Shown piece by piece: positions 40,993 through 47,095 of a stretch of 47,095 nt of DNA (position 1 is its first letter; each line of letters opens with the position of its first letter). A program made the position numbers and the translations under genes. The notes below the pieces were generated by a model. That model worked only from the letters and a program-made list of their open reading frames with translations, was not told the origin of the DNA and searched no databases. The stretch spans positions 1 to 47,095 of the forward strand of contig JAEVZS010000004.1 of assembly GCA_023392125.1 (NCBI GenBank). The letters run 5' to 3'. This DNA comes from Bacteroidota bacterium. GTDB taxonomy: Bacteria; Bacteroidota; Bacteroidia; Cytophagales; Cytophagaceae.

Positions 40993-41075
40993 TTTTATTA
41001 CCAGCATACCCTTCTATCAATCAATATTATAGCAAATTATTATAAATATTTTCGATAAATATTACAAGCAAAGCA

Positions 41076-41105
41076 TTGACTTTATAAAGACGTTTATTAA
41101 CTTCG
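41076..41105 (+). promoter_or_regulatory. Orphan promoter TTG-N19-TAACTTCG
   Basis: TTG (41076-41078) lies exactly 19 nt before TAACTTCG (41098-41105), one mismatch from TAnnTTTG. No protein gene starts within 230 nt, but a terminator follows about 80 nt downstream, so it probably drives the candidate small RNA. Confidence 0.6.
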
Positions 41106-41109
41106 GGAC

Positions 41110-41218
41110 AAGTTTAACAATTACACCTGTTACAATTTATTAAGTTTATTTTTTTTGCTTAACCTAATTTTTTAATCTGTCGGGGATAGTTTCAACAAAG
41201 CTATCCCTGATTTTTTTT
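41110..41218 (+). ncRNA. Candidate small RNA, about 110 nt
   Basis: The stretch is bounded by a well-spaced Bacteroidota promoter upstream and an intrinsic terminator downstream, with the terminator of the previous gene ahead of both. It is isolated and self-contained and has no credible ORF. It is AT-rich and mostly unstructured before the terminator stem. No known RNA family is recognised. The terminator could also be a premature stop in the leader of the DUF3127 gene (attenuation), which begins 125 nt later. Confidence 0.5.
41182..41218 (+). terminator. Intrinsic terminator of the candidate small RNA
   Basis: GGGATAG (41183-41189) and CTATCCC (41201-41207) form a 7-bp stem, extended by a G-U pair, with an 11-nt loop. 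TGA and eight T residues follow. Confidence 0.85.
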
Positions 41219-41343
41219 ATAGCAGCTCAAACAGGCCGCCACAGCTTTCCCGGCAGGTCGGCTTCCTCTGTCTTCACATCCTCAAAAATTCTGTCTCTTT
41301 CATAGATTTTCATTACCTTGCAGATTGAATAAAACTAATACGA

Positions 41344-41694
41344 ATGGAAATAAGCGGCACTATCATCAAAATGCTCCCTCTGCAATCCGGAACTGGAAAG
41401 AACGGAGAGTGGAAAAAACAGGACTTTATTATTGAAACAGGCTCACAGTATCCGAAAAAGGTTTGCATCACGATGTGGGGAGACAAAATAGACCAGTTTG
41501 CTCTGAGTGAGGGCCAGCAGATTATAGCCTCTATCGAGGTCGAAAGCCGCGAATTTAACGGCCGCTGGTACACCGATGTAAAAGTATGGAAAGTGCAGAA
41601 GCAGGAAGATCATTCTGGTGCTGCTCCGGGCAACGACAGCTCGCCCGAGGTAAGCACTTTCTTCAATGAAGAGGATGATTCGCTTCCTTTCTGA
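41344..41694 (+). CDS. DUF3127 family protein
   Basis: This 116-residue protein has an OB-like fold: MEISGTIIKMLPLQSGTGKN, EWKKQDFIIETGSQYPKKVC, GDKIDQFALSEGQQIIASIE and FNGRWYTDVKVWKV. A disordered acidic tail ends in DDSLPF, closely resembling the tail of single-stranded-DNA-binding proteins that recruits repair and replication partners. DUF3127 proteins are small and widespread in Bacteroidota, with no firm function. A role with single-stranded DNA or RNA is plausible from the fold and tail. A strong terminator lies 10 nt after the stop. Confidence 0.85.
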   Translation: MEISGTIIKMLPLQSGTGKNGEWKKQDFIIETGSQYPKKVCITMWGDKIDQFALSEGQQIIASIEVESREFNGRWYTDVKVWKVQKQEDHSGAAPGNDSSPEVSTFFNEEDDSLPF

Positions 41695-41704
41695 AAATAT
41701 GTAA

Positions 41705-41745
41705 AGCCGGCAGGATCTTTTCATTTCTCCTGCCGGCTCTTTTTC
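41705..41745 (+). terminator. Intrinsic terminator after the DUF3127 gene
   Basis: AGCCGGCAGGA (41705-41715) and TCCTGCCGGCT (41728-41738) form a perfect 11-bp GC-rich stem followed by CTTTTTC. Confidence 0.9.
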
Positions 41746-41778
41746 TTTATATCCGTTTAGTAAAAGCAGCTTTTGCCT

Positions 41779-41961
41779 TTACATAAACTTGCTTACTTCA
41801 GCTGGCGATGCAAATTCACGGTCAGGTAAGTTAAACATTCCGCCAACCACTTCCATATCTGCTCCGTTTTCTACTGCTTTGCAGATCAAATGATTTCTCT
41901 TTGCCGGATAACTTACACCTTTCAGGTATTTTTGCAATTCTATCGGATTCAACCCTTCCAT
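41779..41961 (-). CDS. DUF2795 domain protein
   Basis: This 60-residue protein shows the DUF2795 pattern: PIELQKYLKGVSYPAKRNHL, then ENGAD and LPDREFASPAEVSKFM. This small helical domain occurs in many bacteria with no proven role. The ATG follows a strong purine-rich ribosome site (AAGGAGAAAGGGAAG), unusual for Bacteroidota. It is a single-gene unit opposite to its neighbours. Confidence 0.85.
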   Translation of the reverse strand: MEGLNPIELQKYLKGVSYPAKRNHLICKAVENGADMEVVGGMFNLPDREFASPAEVSKFM

Positions 41962-42136
41962 AAACTTCCCTTTCTCCTTTTTTAATTAGAAATTCAACTT
42001 ATACTCTTACCTTAAAAACCAACAAGGATTTTTTTTAGTTTCCTTTTTCTTCAAAGCCCGGATATCCCCCCCCTTAAACAAGTTTAAGAACCTGCGAATT
42101 ATATATATGTAATCAGGTTATTAAGTGAAGTTGATC

Positions 42137-42283
42137 ATGAGAAGAAGATTAAGAAAACGGCTGGAAAATCAGCTTTCCGGGAAGAAAAAAAATCATCAGA
42201 AAGCCTATAGCCATCCTTCCGAGAGAGCCCGGGAAATAGAAATGAACACGGAACTGAAAGAGTATATATCTGAAAAACCCTGA
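42137..42283 (+). CDS. 48-residue basic small protein
   Basis: An ATG at 42137 opens a 48-residue frame starting MRRRLRKRLENQLSGKKK, very rich in Arg and Lys. The later part (HPSERAREIEMNTELKEYI) is helical. No family is recognised; a nucleic-acid-binding role is suggested only by charge. Support for a real gene is a clean terminator 24 nt after the stop. The ribosome site is weak, and a C8 tract lies 63 nt upstream. Confidence 0.45.
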   Translation: MRRRLRKRLENQLSGKKKNHQKAYSHPSERAREIEMNTELKEYISEKP

Positions 42284-42306
42284 CAGCATCCGGGCTGCCA
42301 TTGGTA

Positions 42307-42363
42307 CAATCCTGTATGTTCTGCTACACAAAGGAGCTTCTGAACAACAGGATTGCTCTTTTC
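42307..42363 (+). terminator. Terminator after the small basic ORF
   Basis: CAATCCTGT (42307-42315) and ACAGGATTG (42347-42355) form a perfect 9-bp stem with a long loop (which can pair internally), followed by CTCTTTTC. Confidence 0.65.
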
Positions 42364-42732
42364 AGAAGTGTTTAAACGATCTGATATGCTCCCCGAAAAA
42401 CAGCCGGCTCAATAGACTTTCCCCATACCCCACTATCATCACATGGACTCCTCAATAATATATTCCGGCAAGAATGCAAACGGGTCGGATTTTCTGCTCC
42501 AATCTGTTTGAGCTGCGCTCTCAAAAATAATTTCCGCTGCAATCCTCACTCAAAGCAGAAGCAATAACAAAATCACACCAATACACAGGTAATCTGGATA
42601 TTTATGTAATTTTGTGCAGCATATAAATTCTGTTAGAAAAGAGAATAAAATATTTGTCTTTTACAGGCATTAACAAATAAAAAAACAAATGGCAATCTGA
42701 CAGATTAACCGTTCAATCACCATGGTATCGTT
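42364..42732. other. Intergenic stretch holding the promoter of the transporter-suffix gene
   Basis: No gene was found. TAATTTTG at 42607-42614 matches TAnnTTTG and would give the next gene a leader of about 110 nt; no ideally spaced TTG is seen. The remainder shows no strong structure. Confidence 0.4.
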
Positions 42733-43035
42733 ATGACAAAAGAGAAACTAAACCCCAAAAAGAAAATCGGATTTGTCCTTTTAGGACTTGTAGTGTGTTG
42801 CTGGATTGCAGTTCCTGTACTACCATTTCTTGATTTTCCTTACAAAGCGGTTACCATTACCATTCTGCTTGTAACAGGCGAGGCTCTTTTTCTAATGACC
42901 ATTGCTTTATTCGGAAAAGAATACTGGGGGAAGATTAAAAAAAAATTGTCACAGATTTTTTCCTTCAAAAAGAAAAAAGATGATGAAATACTACCACCAG
43001 AAACAAATACCGACAAAACGGATAATAAGGAATGA
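42733..43035 (+). CDS. Transporter suffix domain-like membrane protein
   Basis: This 100-residue protein has two membrane segments: KKIGFVLLGLVVCCWIAVPV and YKAVTITILLVTGEALFLMT. FGKEYWGKIKKKL follows, then a charged cytoplasmic tail. This matches the small two-helix module annotated as a transporter suffix domain, found alone or at the end of transporters. Its function is unknown, and no transporter is adjacent here. Confidence 0.65.
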   Translation: MTKEKLNPKKKIGFVLLGLVVCCWIAVPVLPFLDFPYKAVTITILLVTGEALFLMTIALFGKEYWGKIKKKLSQIFSFKKKKDDEILPPETNTDKTDNKE

Positions 43036-43259
43036 CAAACAACATCGCCTGCAACAAGCATTTTGGCAGAAGAGCAGCGTATCGTATTCTGCCAACACAA
43101 TAATAATCGCAGGATCAAATATTTATATAATATACAGAGAGGAAATCTATTCTTTCTAAATCCGAAGCAAATTCCAATCACTGATATGTATGATTCTTTT
43201 TATGAAGCTGCATGGGGGTTTGCCGTACAAATTATATAATTCTGTGAGATTGTCCTGCT

Positions 43260-43296
43260 ACTACATTAGCAGAAGTAATATACCTGCTAATGTAGT
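43260..43296. repeat. Perfect 13-bp inverted repeat across a stop codon
   Basis: ACTACATTAGCAG (43260-43272) and CTGCTAATGTAGT (43284-43296) pair perfectly around an 11-nt loop. The stem includes the stop and the last codons of the minus-strand membrane-protein gene. There is no T-run, so a simple terminator is doubtful. Confidence 0.6.
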
Positions 43297-43530
43297 CAAC
43301 CAAAAGAGCACAACATTTAAGGTATGAGCTTTCCTTATGAGATTAATCTGACCCGAAAATGAAGAATTATCAGGATCTCTTGCCGCCTTTCTTAATTGAC
43401 TAAAACTTACCCATTTTTCCGGATTGATTCTTAAACCCGCTTTATAATATCTAAATTTCAGGTATTGGGTTCTTATTCCGGAAACTACTGCACAAAAAAC
43501 AAGAACATATAGTATGATCTTTATCGGCAT
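43261..43530 (-). CDS. Small two-helix membrane protein
   Basis: This is an 89-residue protein from the ATG at 43530 (MPIKIILYVLVFCAVVSG). One membrane segment lies at each end (the second LNVVLFWLTTLAGILLLLM), joined by a basic loop with RYYKAGLRINPEKW and FSQLRKAARDP. No family is recognised. Its last codons form one arm of a perfect inverted repeat. It borders the mobile-element remnants to the right. Confidence 0.55.
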   Translation of the reverse strand: MPIKIILYVLVFCAVVSGIRTQYLKFRYYKAGLRINPEKWVSFSQLRKAARDPDNSSFSGQINLIRKAHTLNVVLFWLTTLAGILLLLM

Positions 43531-43618
43531 TATTTTACAACTCTGATTTGATCTCTGCACGGGGCGGAGATGGCGTTGACTGCGGATTTCAAGCAGGGTA
43601 TCCTCTCTTTATTCGTCT

Positions 43619-43978
43619 AAAAATAACGCACTCTCTGTGGAAGAATGGTTACAGATTACCGAAGATCCTAAGATCACTAAAGTCATTGCCCTCAGAGATA
43701 TTGCTTTCTCCAACTCACCCATCGAAGCAGTACACAAGATCATGAAAAGGTATATACGAAAGCAGGAGCCGCAAAACTTCCAACAACTACTAAATGGATT
43801 ACCCAGGCATATTCTTGATTATACCGCCATAAGACCTCATGGAAGCCTCAATGGATATACTCCGTTGGAAGCATATTCCTTGAAATCGCTTTCCATGGAC
43901 TTCTCTGAGCAAACAAGGCTGGCAAGAATCCAGCGAATCAGTCTGAACAAAGCAAAGAGATGTAAAGGCTGTAGCTAA
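43619..43978 (+). pseudogene. Transposase integrase-core remnant, copy 1
   Basis: This is the C-terminal third of a DDE transposase (integrase core, rve type): VEEWLQITEDPKITKVIAL, SNSPIEAVHKIMKRYIRKQ (with the catalytic Glu), DYTAIRPHGSLNGYTPLEAY and KRCKGC at the end. It is about 80% identical in protein to the same part of copy 2 (44457-44818). Homology begins abruptly at about 43619, so the N-terminal two-thirds are lost. Confidence 0.8.
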
Positions 43979-44052
43979 GGAAGAACTAAAGACTGTTTTT
44001 AGCCAACCCTTTTTATTACTTCTTCTCTTTTCCCTACCTCTCCTTCAATCAT

Positions 44053-44147
44053 TCAAAGACCGTTTTTTAACCAAAAAAAGAACCTACTTTTTGTCAGAAA
44101 CTTCGATAACTCGAAGTCATTATCGTATAATTCCGTGGGATTTGCCA
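44053..44147 (+). repeat. Direct repeat at the transposase unit boundary, first copy
   Basis: TCAAAGACCGTTTTTTAA, TTCGATAACTCGAAGTC and GGGATTTGCCA recur in the same order at 44893-44986, 839-840 nt away. CTTCGA-TAAC-TCGAAG is a small hairpin inside it. It follows the 3' end of each transposase remnant and leads into the next unit. Confidence 0.75.
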
Positions 44148-44818
44148 GGTACAAGTACATACAACTGCTCGGGTTGAAGAAACGATTCATACGACCACCC
44201 GATAAAACTAAAGGCATCGTTTCCACAGCACCGAACCAGTTCCTGCATGTAGATACTACTTTTCTCCCGCTTCCCGACGGTACAAAAGCAGCCATCGTTT
44301 TCGTATCAGACAACTTCTCAAAATACATACTCGGATGGGCTTGTTCGCTCAAACACGGCGCACAAAACGTACTCGATGCACTGCAAATGGCCTTACAGAC
44401 CATACGAAAATACCATCCCGATCAACTGGTTTCACTACTGGTATCTGACGGAGGCAGGGAAAACAATGCACTATCTGTCGAAGAATGGTTACAGATTACC
44501 GAAGATCCGAAGATCACCAAAGTCATTGCTCTCAAGGATATTGCTTTCTCTAACTCGCCCATAGAAGCGGTACATAAGATCATGAAACGATACATGCGAA
44601 AGCAGGATCCGCAAAACTTCCAACAGTTGCTACATGGACTGCCAACTCATATTGTTGACTACTCCGATATCAGACCTCACGGAAGCCTCAGCGGGTATAC
44701 TCCACAAGAAGCATACACACAAAAACAGCTTTCCATGGACTTCTCAGAGCAAACCAAAATCGCAAGAACCCAACGAATCATCCTCAACAAAGCACAGAGA
44801 TGCAAGAGCTGTACCTAA
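44135..44818 (+). pseudogene. Transposase integrase-core remnant, copy 2 (DDE core retained)
   Basis: This 227-residue frame (open further upstream to about 44050) keeps a complete-looking DDE core: Asp in NQFLHVDTTFLPLPDGTK, Asp in SLLVSDGGRENN and Glu in SNSPIEAVHKIMKR. The N-terminal helix-turn-helix part expected of an IS3/IS481-like transposase is missing, so it is probably inactive. The frame runs through the preceding direct repeat (FDNSKS, NSVGFARYKY), showing that the repeat is part of the transposase coding unit rather than an IS end. Confidence 0.75.
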
Positions 44819-44892
44819 GAAAGATCAAAGACTGCTTTTAGCCTACCTTTTTAGTACTCCCTCGCTTTTGCCAACCATCCTTTTTCAGTAAC

Positions 44893-44986
44893 TCAAAGAC
44901 CGTTTTTTAATCAAAAACAAACATCCTGTTCCTCAATTATTTCGATAACTCGAAGTCGTATTTATGTAATTCCATGGGATTTGCCA
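44893..44986 (+). repeat. Direct repeat at the transposase unit boundary, second copy
   Basis: This is the second copy of the 44053-44147 repeat. It still encodes FDNSKSYLCNSMGFA, so it is the start of a third transposase unit that breaks off at 44986, exactly where an antisense RHS fragment begins. Confidence 0.75.
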
Positions 44987-45086
44987 CGCTTTTTCAGCTC
45001 ACGCTGACCATCCCTCACCTGCTGGATCAGCGTCTTCACATTCCCATGTACATCGTAGCTGTAGTGCGTGGCACGGTCATTTGTTA
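44987..45086 (-). pseudogene. RHS/YD-repeat fragment
   Basis: On the minus strand this reads DRATHYSYDVHGNVKTLIQQ followed by VRDGQRELKKRGK, an RHS core segment with the YSYDVHGNV repeat. It is cut at 44986 by the transposase unit and has no start or continuation upstream. It shows that a second RHS locus, reading leftward, once occupied this end of the window. Confidence 0.7.
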
Positions 45087-45102
45087 TAGTTTTATACCAT
45101 TC

Positions 45103-45134
45103 TATATAAACACATCAAATATAGTGTTTATATA
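45103..45134 (-). terminator. AT-rich hairpin behind the DUF2059-like gene
   Basis: TATATAAACAC (45103-45113) and GTGTTTATATA (45124-45134) form a perfect 11-bp stem 15 nt past the stop of the minus-strand gene. No T-run follows on that strand. Confidence 0.45.
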
Positions 45135-45148
45135 TTTAGATAACCAAC

Positions 45149-45559
45149 CTATTTCCCTAGCTGATCAAAGATATACTGCGATATCTTTTTCCCATGACTC
45201 ATCGAAAGCGTATACAGCTCATCCTTCGTGCGCTCGGTCAATGTATAAAATCGGGTTAGGTCTCCTGCCCGTAACACATCAATCAACTCATCCAGCTCCT
45301 TCTCATCATACCGATTGCGGTACAGCTCAGCCACTCCTTTAATATATGTAGAATGATCTATACCGGATTTAATCGCCGCCCATTTGGACTGGGGTATTTT
45401 CGGATTGTCTTTCTGAAACTTGTTCAGATAGACCGTCACCATCTCCTGCACCACCGACTCCATTTGCGACAGACGAATGATTTCACCGGCCCTGTCTACA
45501 GATTGAGCATACAGGCTCACTGAAAATACTATGTAAATAAAAAGTATACTAAATCTCAT
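45149..45559 (-). CDS. Secreted DUF2059-like protein
   Basis: This 136-residue protein has a signal peptide (cut after SLYAQ). The helical body (MESVVQEMVTVYLNKFQKD, SKWAAIKSGI, ELYRNRYDEKELDELIDVLR, FYTLTERTKDELYTL, SHGKKISQYIFDQL) follows the DUF2059 pattern, where a late Phe-Tyr and a Gly-Lys-Lys mark the end. Function is unknown. It lies in the right-hand accessory region between an RHS fragment and immunity-like genes. Confidence 0.6.
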   Translation of the reverse strand: MRFSILFIYIVFSVSLYAQSVDRAGEIIRLSQMESVVQEMVTVYLNKFQKDNPKIPQSKWAAIKSGIDHSTYIKGVAELYRNRYDEKELDELIDVLRAGDLTRFYTLTERTKDELYTLSMSHGKKISQYIFDQLGK

Positions 45560-45629
45560 TCTATAATTTTTTCTAATATATAATGACTAGTCAATCAACC
45601 CGGGAAATCGTGCCTTAAACAAATTACTA

Positions 45630-46115
45630 TTAGCTATTTAAATAAGGCTCTAAACTAAGTGATCCTAAAGTAATCATATCTAATGTTTTATTGTCTTTCG
45701 AAAATTGAATATGTAATGAACAATTATTATAATAGTATTTATACCAAACAGGGATATACAGTATTGACTGTTCACCACCACCAGATTTATTAGGCTTTCC
45801 TAATGTTTTTACTACATCTTCTGGTTCCATACCCCATTGTAATTCTTCAGGCATTTTGCCATTATAGGCGATGAACTTATCCTTGTAGTCATCCGTATTA
45901 AGGATAATTTCACTAGATAATAAAAAAACAGAAGTTACTAACTCAAGAGGAGAGAAATTAAACAGAATTCCTTTGGAAGGTAATTCCACATATAACGTAT
46001 CAAATTCATTGAATAATTCAATATTATCTAACCCATTAACAGCCTCGTCCTCAATAAGAATATCATAATGATTATCAATAAATTTCGCCCAATAGAATCC
46101 TAAATTTCTCATCAT
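45630..46115 (-). CDS. Unknown protein, possible immunity protein
   Basis: This 161-residue soluble protein has an N-terminal part rich in beta-strands (YVELPSKGILFNFSPLELVT). Its C-terminal module is MPEELQWGMEPEDVVKTLGK, then GGGEQSILYIP, YYYNNCSLHIQFS and LDMITLGSL. Modules with this GMxxxDVxxxLGxP plus LHIQF layout occur near polymorphic toxins, which with the RHS fragment nearby suggests an antidote role. No firm family is known to me. It is AT-rich. Confidence 0.5.
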   Translation of the reverse strand: MMRNLGFYWAKFIDNHYDILIEDEAVNGLDNIELFNEFDTLYVELPSKGILFNFSPLELVTSVFLLSSEIILNTDDYKDKFIAYNGKMPEELQWGMEPEDVVKTLGKPNKSGGGEQSILYIPVWYKYYYNNCSLHIQFSKDNKTLDMITLGSLSLEPYLNS

Positions 46116-46244
46116 TATTTATATCTTCCTTGTTTAACATTTTCACTATCACAATCATATCCAACTTTCAGAAAGATGTTCCTGTCTTCTGTTCCAAAAG
46201 AGCTAACTTACAAGTCATAACATTACCCCGTAAATTACCATCAA

Positions 46245-46631
46245 TTAAATGCCATCAATTAGATCCTCCCCACTGGGTAAATCATTATAAAATCTTTGAT
46301 TTGAAAATTTTTCAACCCACAAACCCGCATAATACCCCCCCAATTCACCAGAAAATTTCTCCCCCAGCCTATATTCTACACCATTGATTTTAAAAATTAT
46401 ATCAAAATCTTCATCATCAACAGATAATAATGCATAAAACAAGGAAATATCAACTGAATCGGCAATTACATTTCTAGCAAATTCCTGTATATCGCCATTT
46501 TGAATGGATTTATTCCATCTTTGGGCAATTGGAGAGTTCGACACTAAGTTATTATCACATTCTTCTATAGCCCTGTCTCTTACATTCTTGATAAAAAGCT
46601 CAGCAAATTTTTCCAATAAATTATCATTCAT
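46245..46631 (-). CDS. Unknown protein, possible immunity protein
   Basis: This 128-residue acidic protein is mostly helical at first (LLEKFAELFIKNVRDRAIEE), then ARNVIADSVDISLFYALLS with strands (FDIIFKINGVEYRLGE) and GGYYAGLWVEKFSNQRFYND. No family is recognised. It lies between another unknown gene and a related remnant broken by an IS, all reading leftward as an immunity array would. The role is inferred from context only. Confidence 0.5.
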   Translation of the reverse strand: MNDNLLEKFAELFIKNVRDRAIEECDNNLVSNSPIAQRWNKSIQNGDIQEFARNVIADSVDISLFYALLSVDDEDFDIIFKINGVEYRLGEKFSGELGGYYAGLWVEKFSNQRFYNDLPSGEDLIDGI

Positions 46632-46733
46632 ATTATAAAACTATTGATACTATTTGTATTCCTTCCCAATAGTTAAATTGGGATTAATATAGCCAGAGTC
46701 AAAATGATTGTTTATACAGCGAACTACCATTCC

Positions 46734-46983
46734 TTACTCATTATATGGATATTCGCTATAATTAGCGATCCAACCATCTTCTGAATATAACTCTCCAGCA
46801 AGCCCGTCACTTATATCTCCAATACCTTCTATGCCATTATTTTCAGCCTCTTCTTTATCAACTATGGCAACCAAACTGGAAACCTCAAACATATATAATG
46901 TTTTATGAAGTACCCTATCAATTATATTTTTAACAACATAATCGATTTTTTCTTTTTGCTCCTGATCAAATGTCCTAGCCCCC
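46734..46983 (-). pseudogene. Immunity-like gene truncated by an insertion sequence
   Basis: On the minus strand the frame RTFDQEQKEKIDYVVKNIID continues through LHKTLYMFEVSSLVAIVDKE to GIGDISDGLAGELYSEDGWI and a stop at 46734-46736. It lacks a start: the 5' part is cut at about 46983, where IS sequence begins. The ending SDGLAGELYSEDGW is one that I associate with small proteins near polymorphic toxins. The intact gene probably continues on the far side of the IS. Confidence 0.55.
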
Positions 46984-47095
46984 TAATGAACTGGACTAAA
47001 TTTGGGAAATAATTTAGTAGAGTTAAATTAGTAAATGAAATGGGAAAAACAAGAAGACATTTTAGTGTAGAACAGAAGATGCAGATCCTTCGGGA
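46984..47095 (+). mobile_element. Left end of an IS3-like insertion sequence with transposase start
   Basis: TGAACTGGACTAAATTTGGG at about 46985 looks like an IS3-family terminal repeat. After it, the ATG at 47040 opens MGKTRRHFSVEQKMQILR, the typical start of the helix-turn-helix OrfA transposase subunit. The element runs off the window. It is not the same part of a transposase as the remnants at 43619-44818, so identity between them cannot be judged here. Confidence 0.75.

Noticed and set aside
43561..43618. Short GC-rich segment before transposase copy 1 as part of the same transposase
   Set aside because: It does not align with the corresponding part of copy 2, and similarity starts only at about 43619.
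44974..45342. Plus-strand frame of 122 residues across the RHS fragment and DUF2059-like gene
   Set aside because: It is the shadow of two minus-strand coding stretches and has no coding character of its own.

Overview
The window looks like a piece of a Bacteroidota chromosome, probably Cytophagales-like. The evidence is type IX secretion (T9SS) sorting domains, a PorP/SprF protein, the DUF5777, DUF3127 and DUF2795 families, Bacteroidota-style promoters (TTG about 19 nt before TAnnTTTG) and several weak or absent Shine-Dalgarno sites. The first bases lie inside an RHS core and the last lie inside an insertion sequence. Both are typical assembly break points, so the window may be one whole contig.

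Layout. Bases 1-3615 are an AT-rich polymorphic-toxin tip array. It holds the tail of an RHS protein with a nuclease-like tip (frameshifted) and its immunity gene, a displaced second RHS tip with a toxin domain (frameshifted) and immunity gene, a wrecked third tip, and four orphan small genes of immunity type. Bases 3700-9700 carry a VOC protein, an aldo/keto reductase, a periplasmic GH3 glycosidase and an outer-membrane barrel protein behind a very AT-rich leader. Bases 9711-11551 (minus) are a cytochrome c / YceI / DUF5777 operon. Bases 12071-16211 (minus) hold crcB, a zinc-ribbon methyltransferase, prmC and an ABC-2 export pair. A Kazal-type lipoprotein diverges from a DDAH-like / arginine deiminase operon at 16468-19063. 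Bases 19446-23165 hold a GyrI-like protein, an MsbA-type exporter, truA and a DUF6686-like gene.

Bases 23879-34265 (minus) are rich in cell-surface genes: a T9SS type A beta-propeller protein, an AT-rich lipoprotein, a small membrane protein, and a tight cluster of OmpA-family, PorP/SprF and type B (gliding-motility C-terminal domain) PKD proteins. The last three probably form a secreted adhesin with its outer-membrane partners. At about 37000 gene direction switches: dxs and genes to the left read leftward, while scpA and most genes to the right read rightward. The switch point contains a cluster of DnaA-box-like sequences. To the right lie scpA, ndk, nrnA, an FKBP isomerase, a coiled-coil secreted protein, a candidate small RNA with its own promoter and terminator, and DUF3127 and DUF2795 genes. 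From 43560 to the end the DNA is accessory again: two tandem transposase remnants, an antisense RHS fragment, several immunity-like or unknown small genes on the minus strand, and a new IS that truncates one of them.

The most unusual items are the RHS tip array with its two single-base lesions, a dispersed intergenic repeat of about 100 nt found three times, the candidate sRNA at 41110-41218, the DnaA-box cluster between dxs and scpA, and the mosaic T9SS propeller gene. No CRISPR array, rRNA or tRNA was recognised. All family names come from reading the translated sequence, without a database search.
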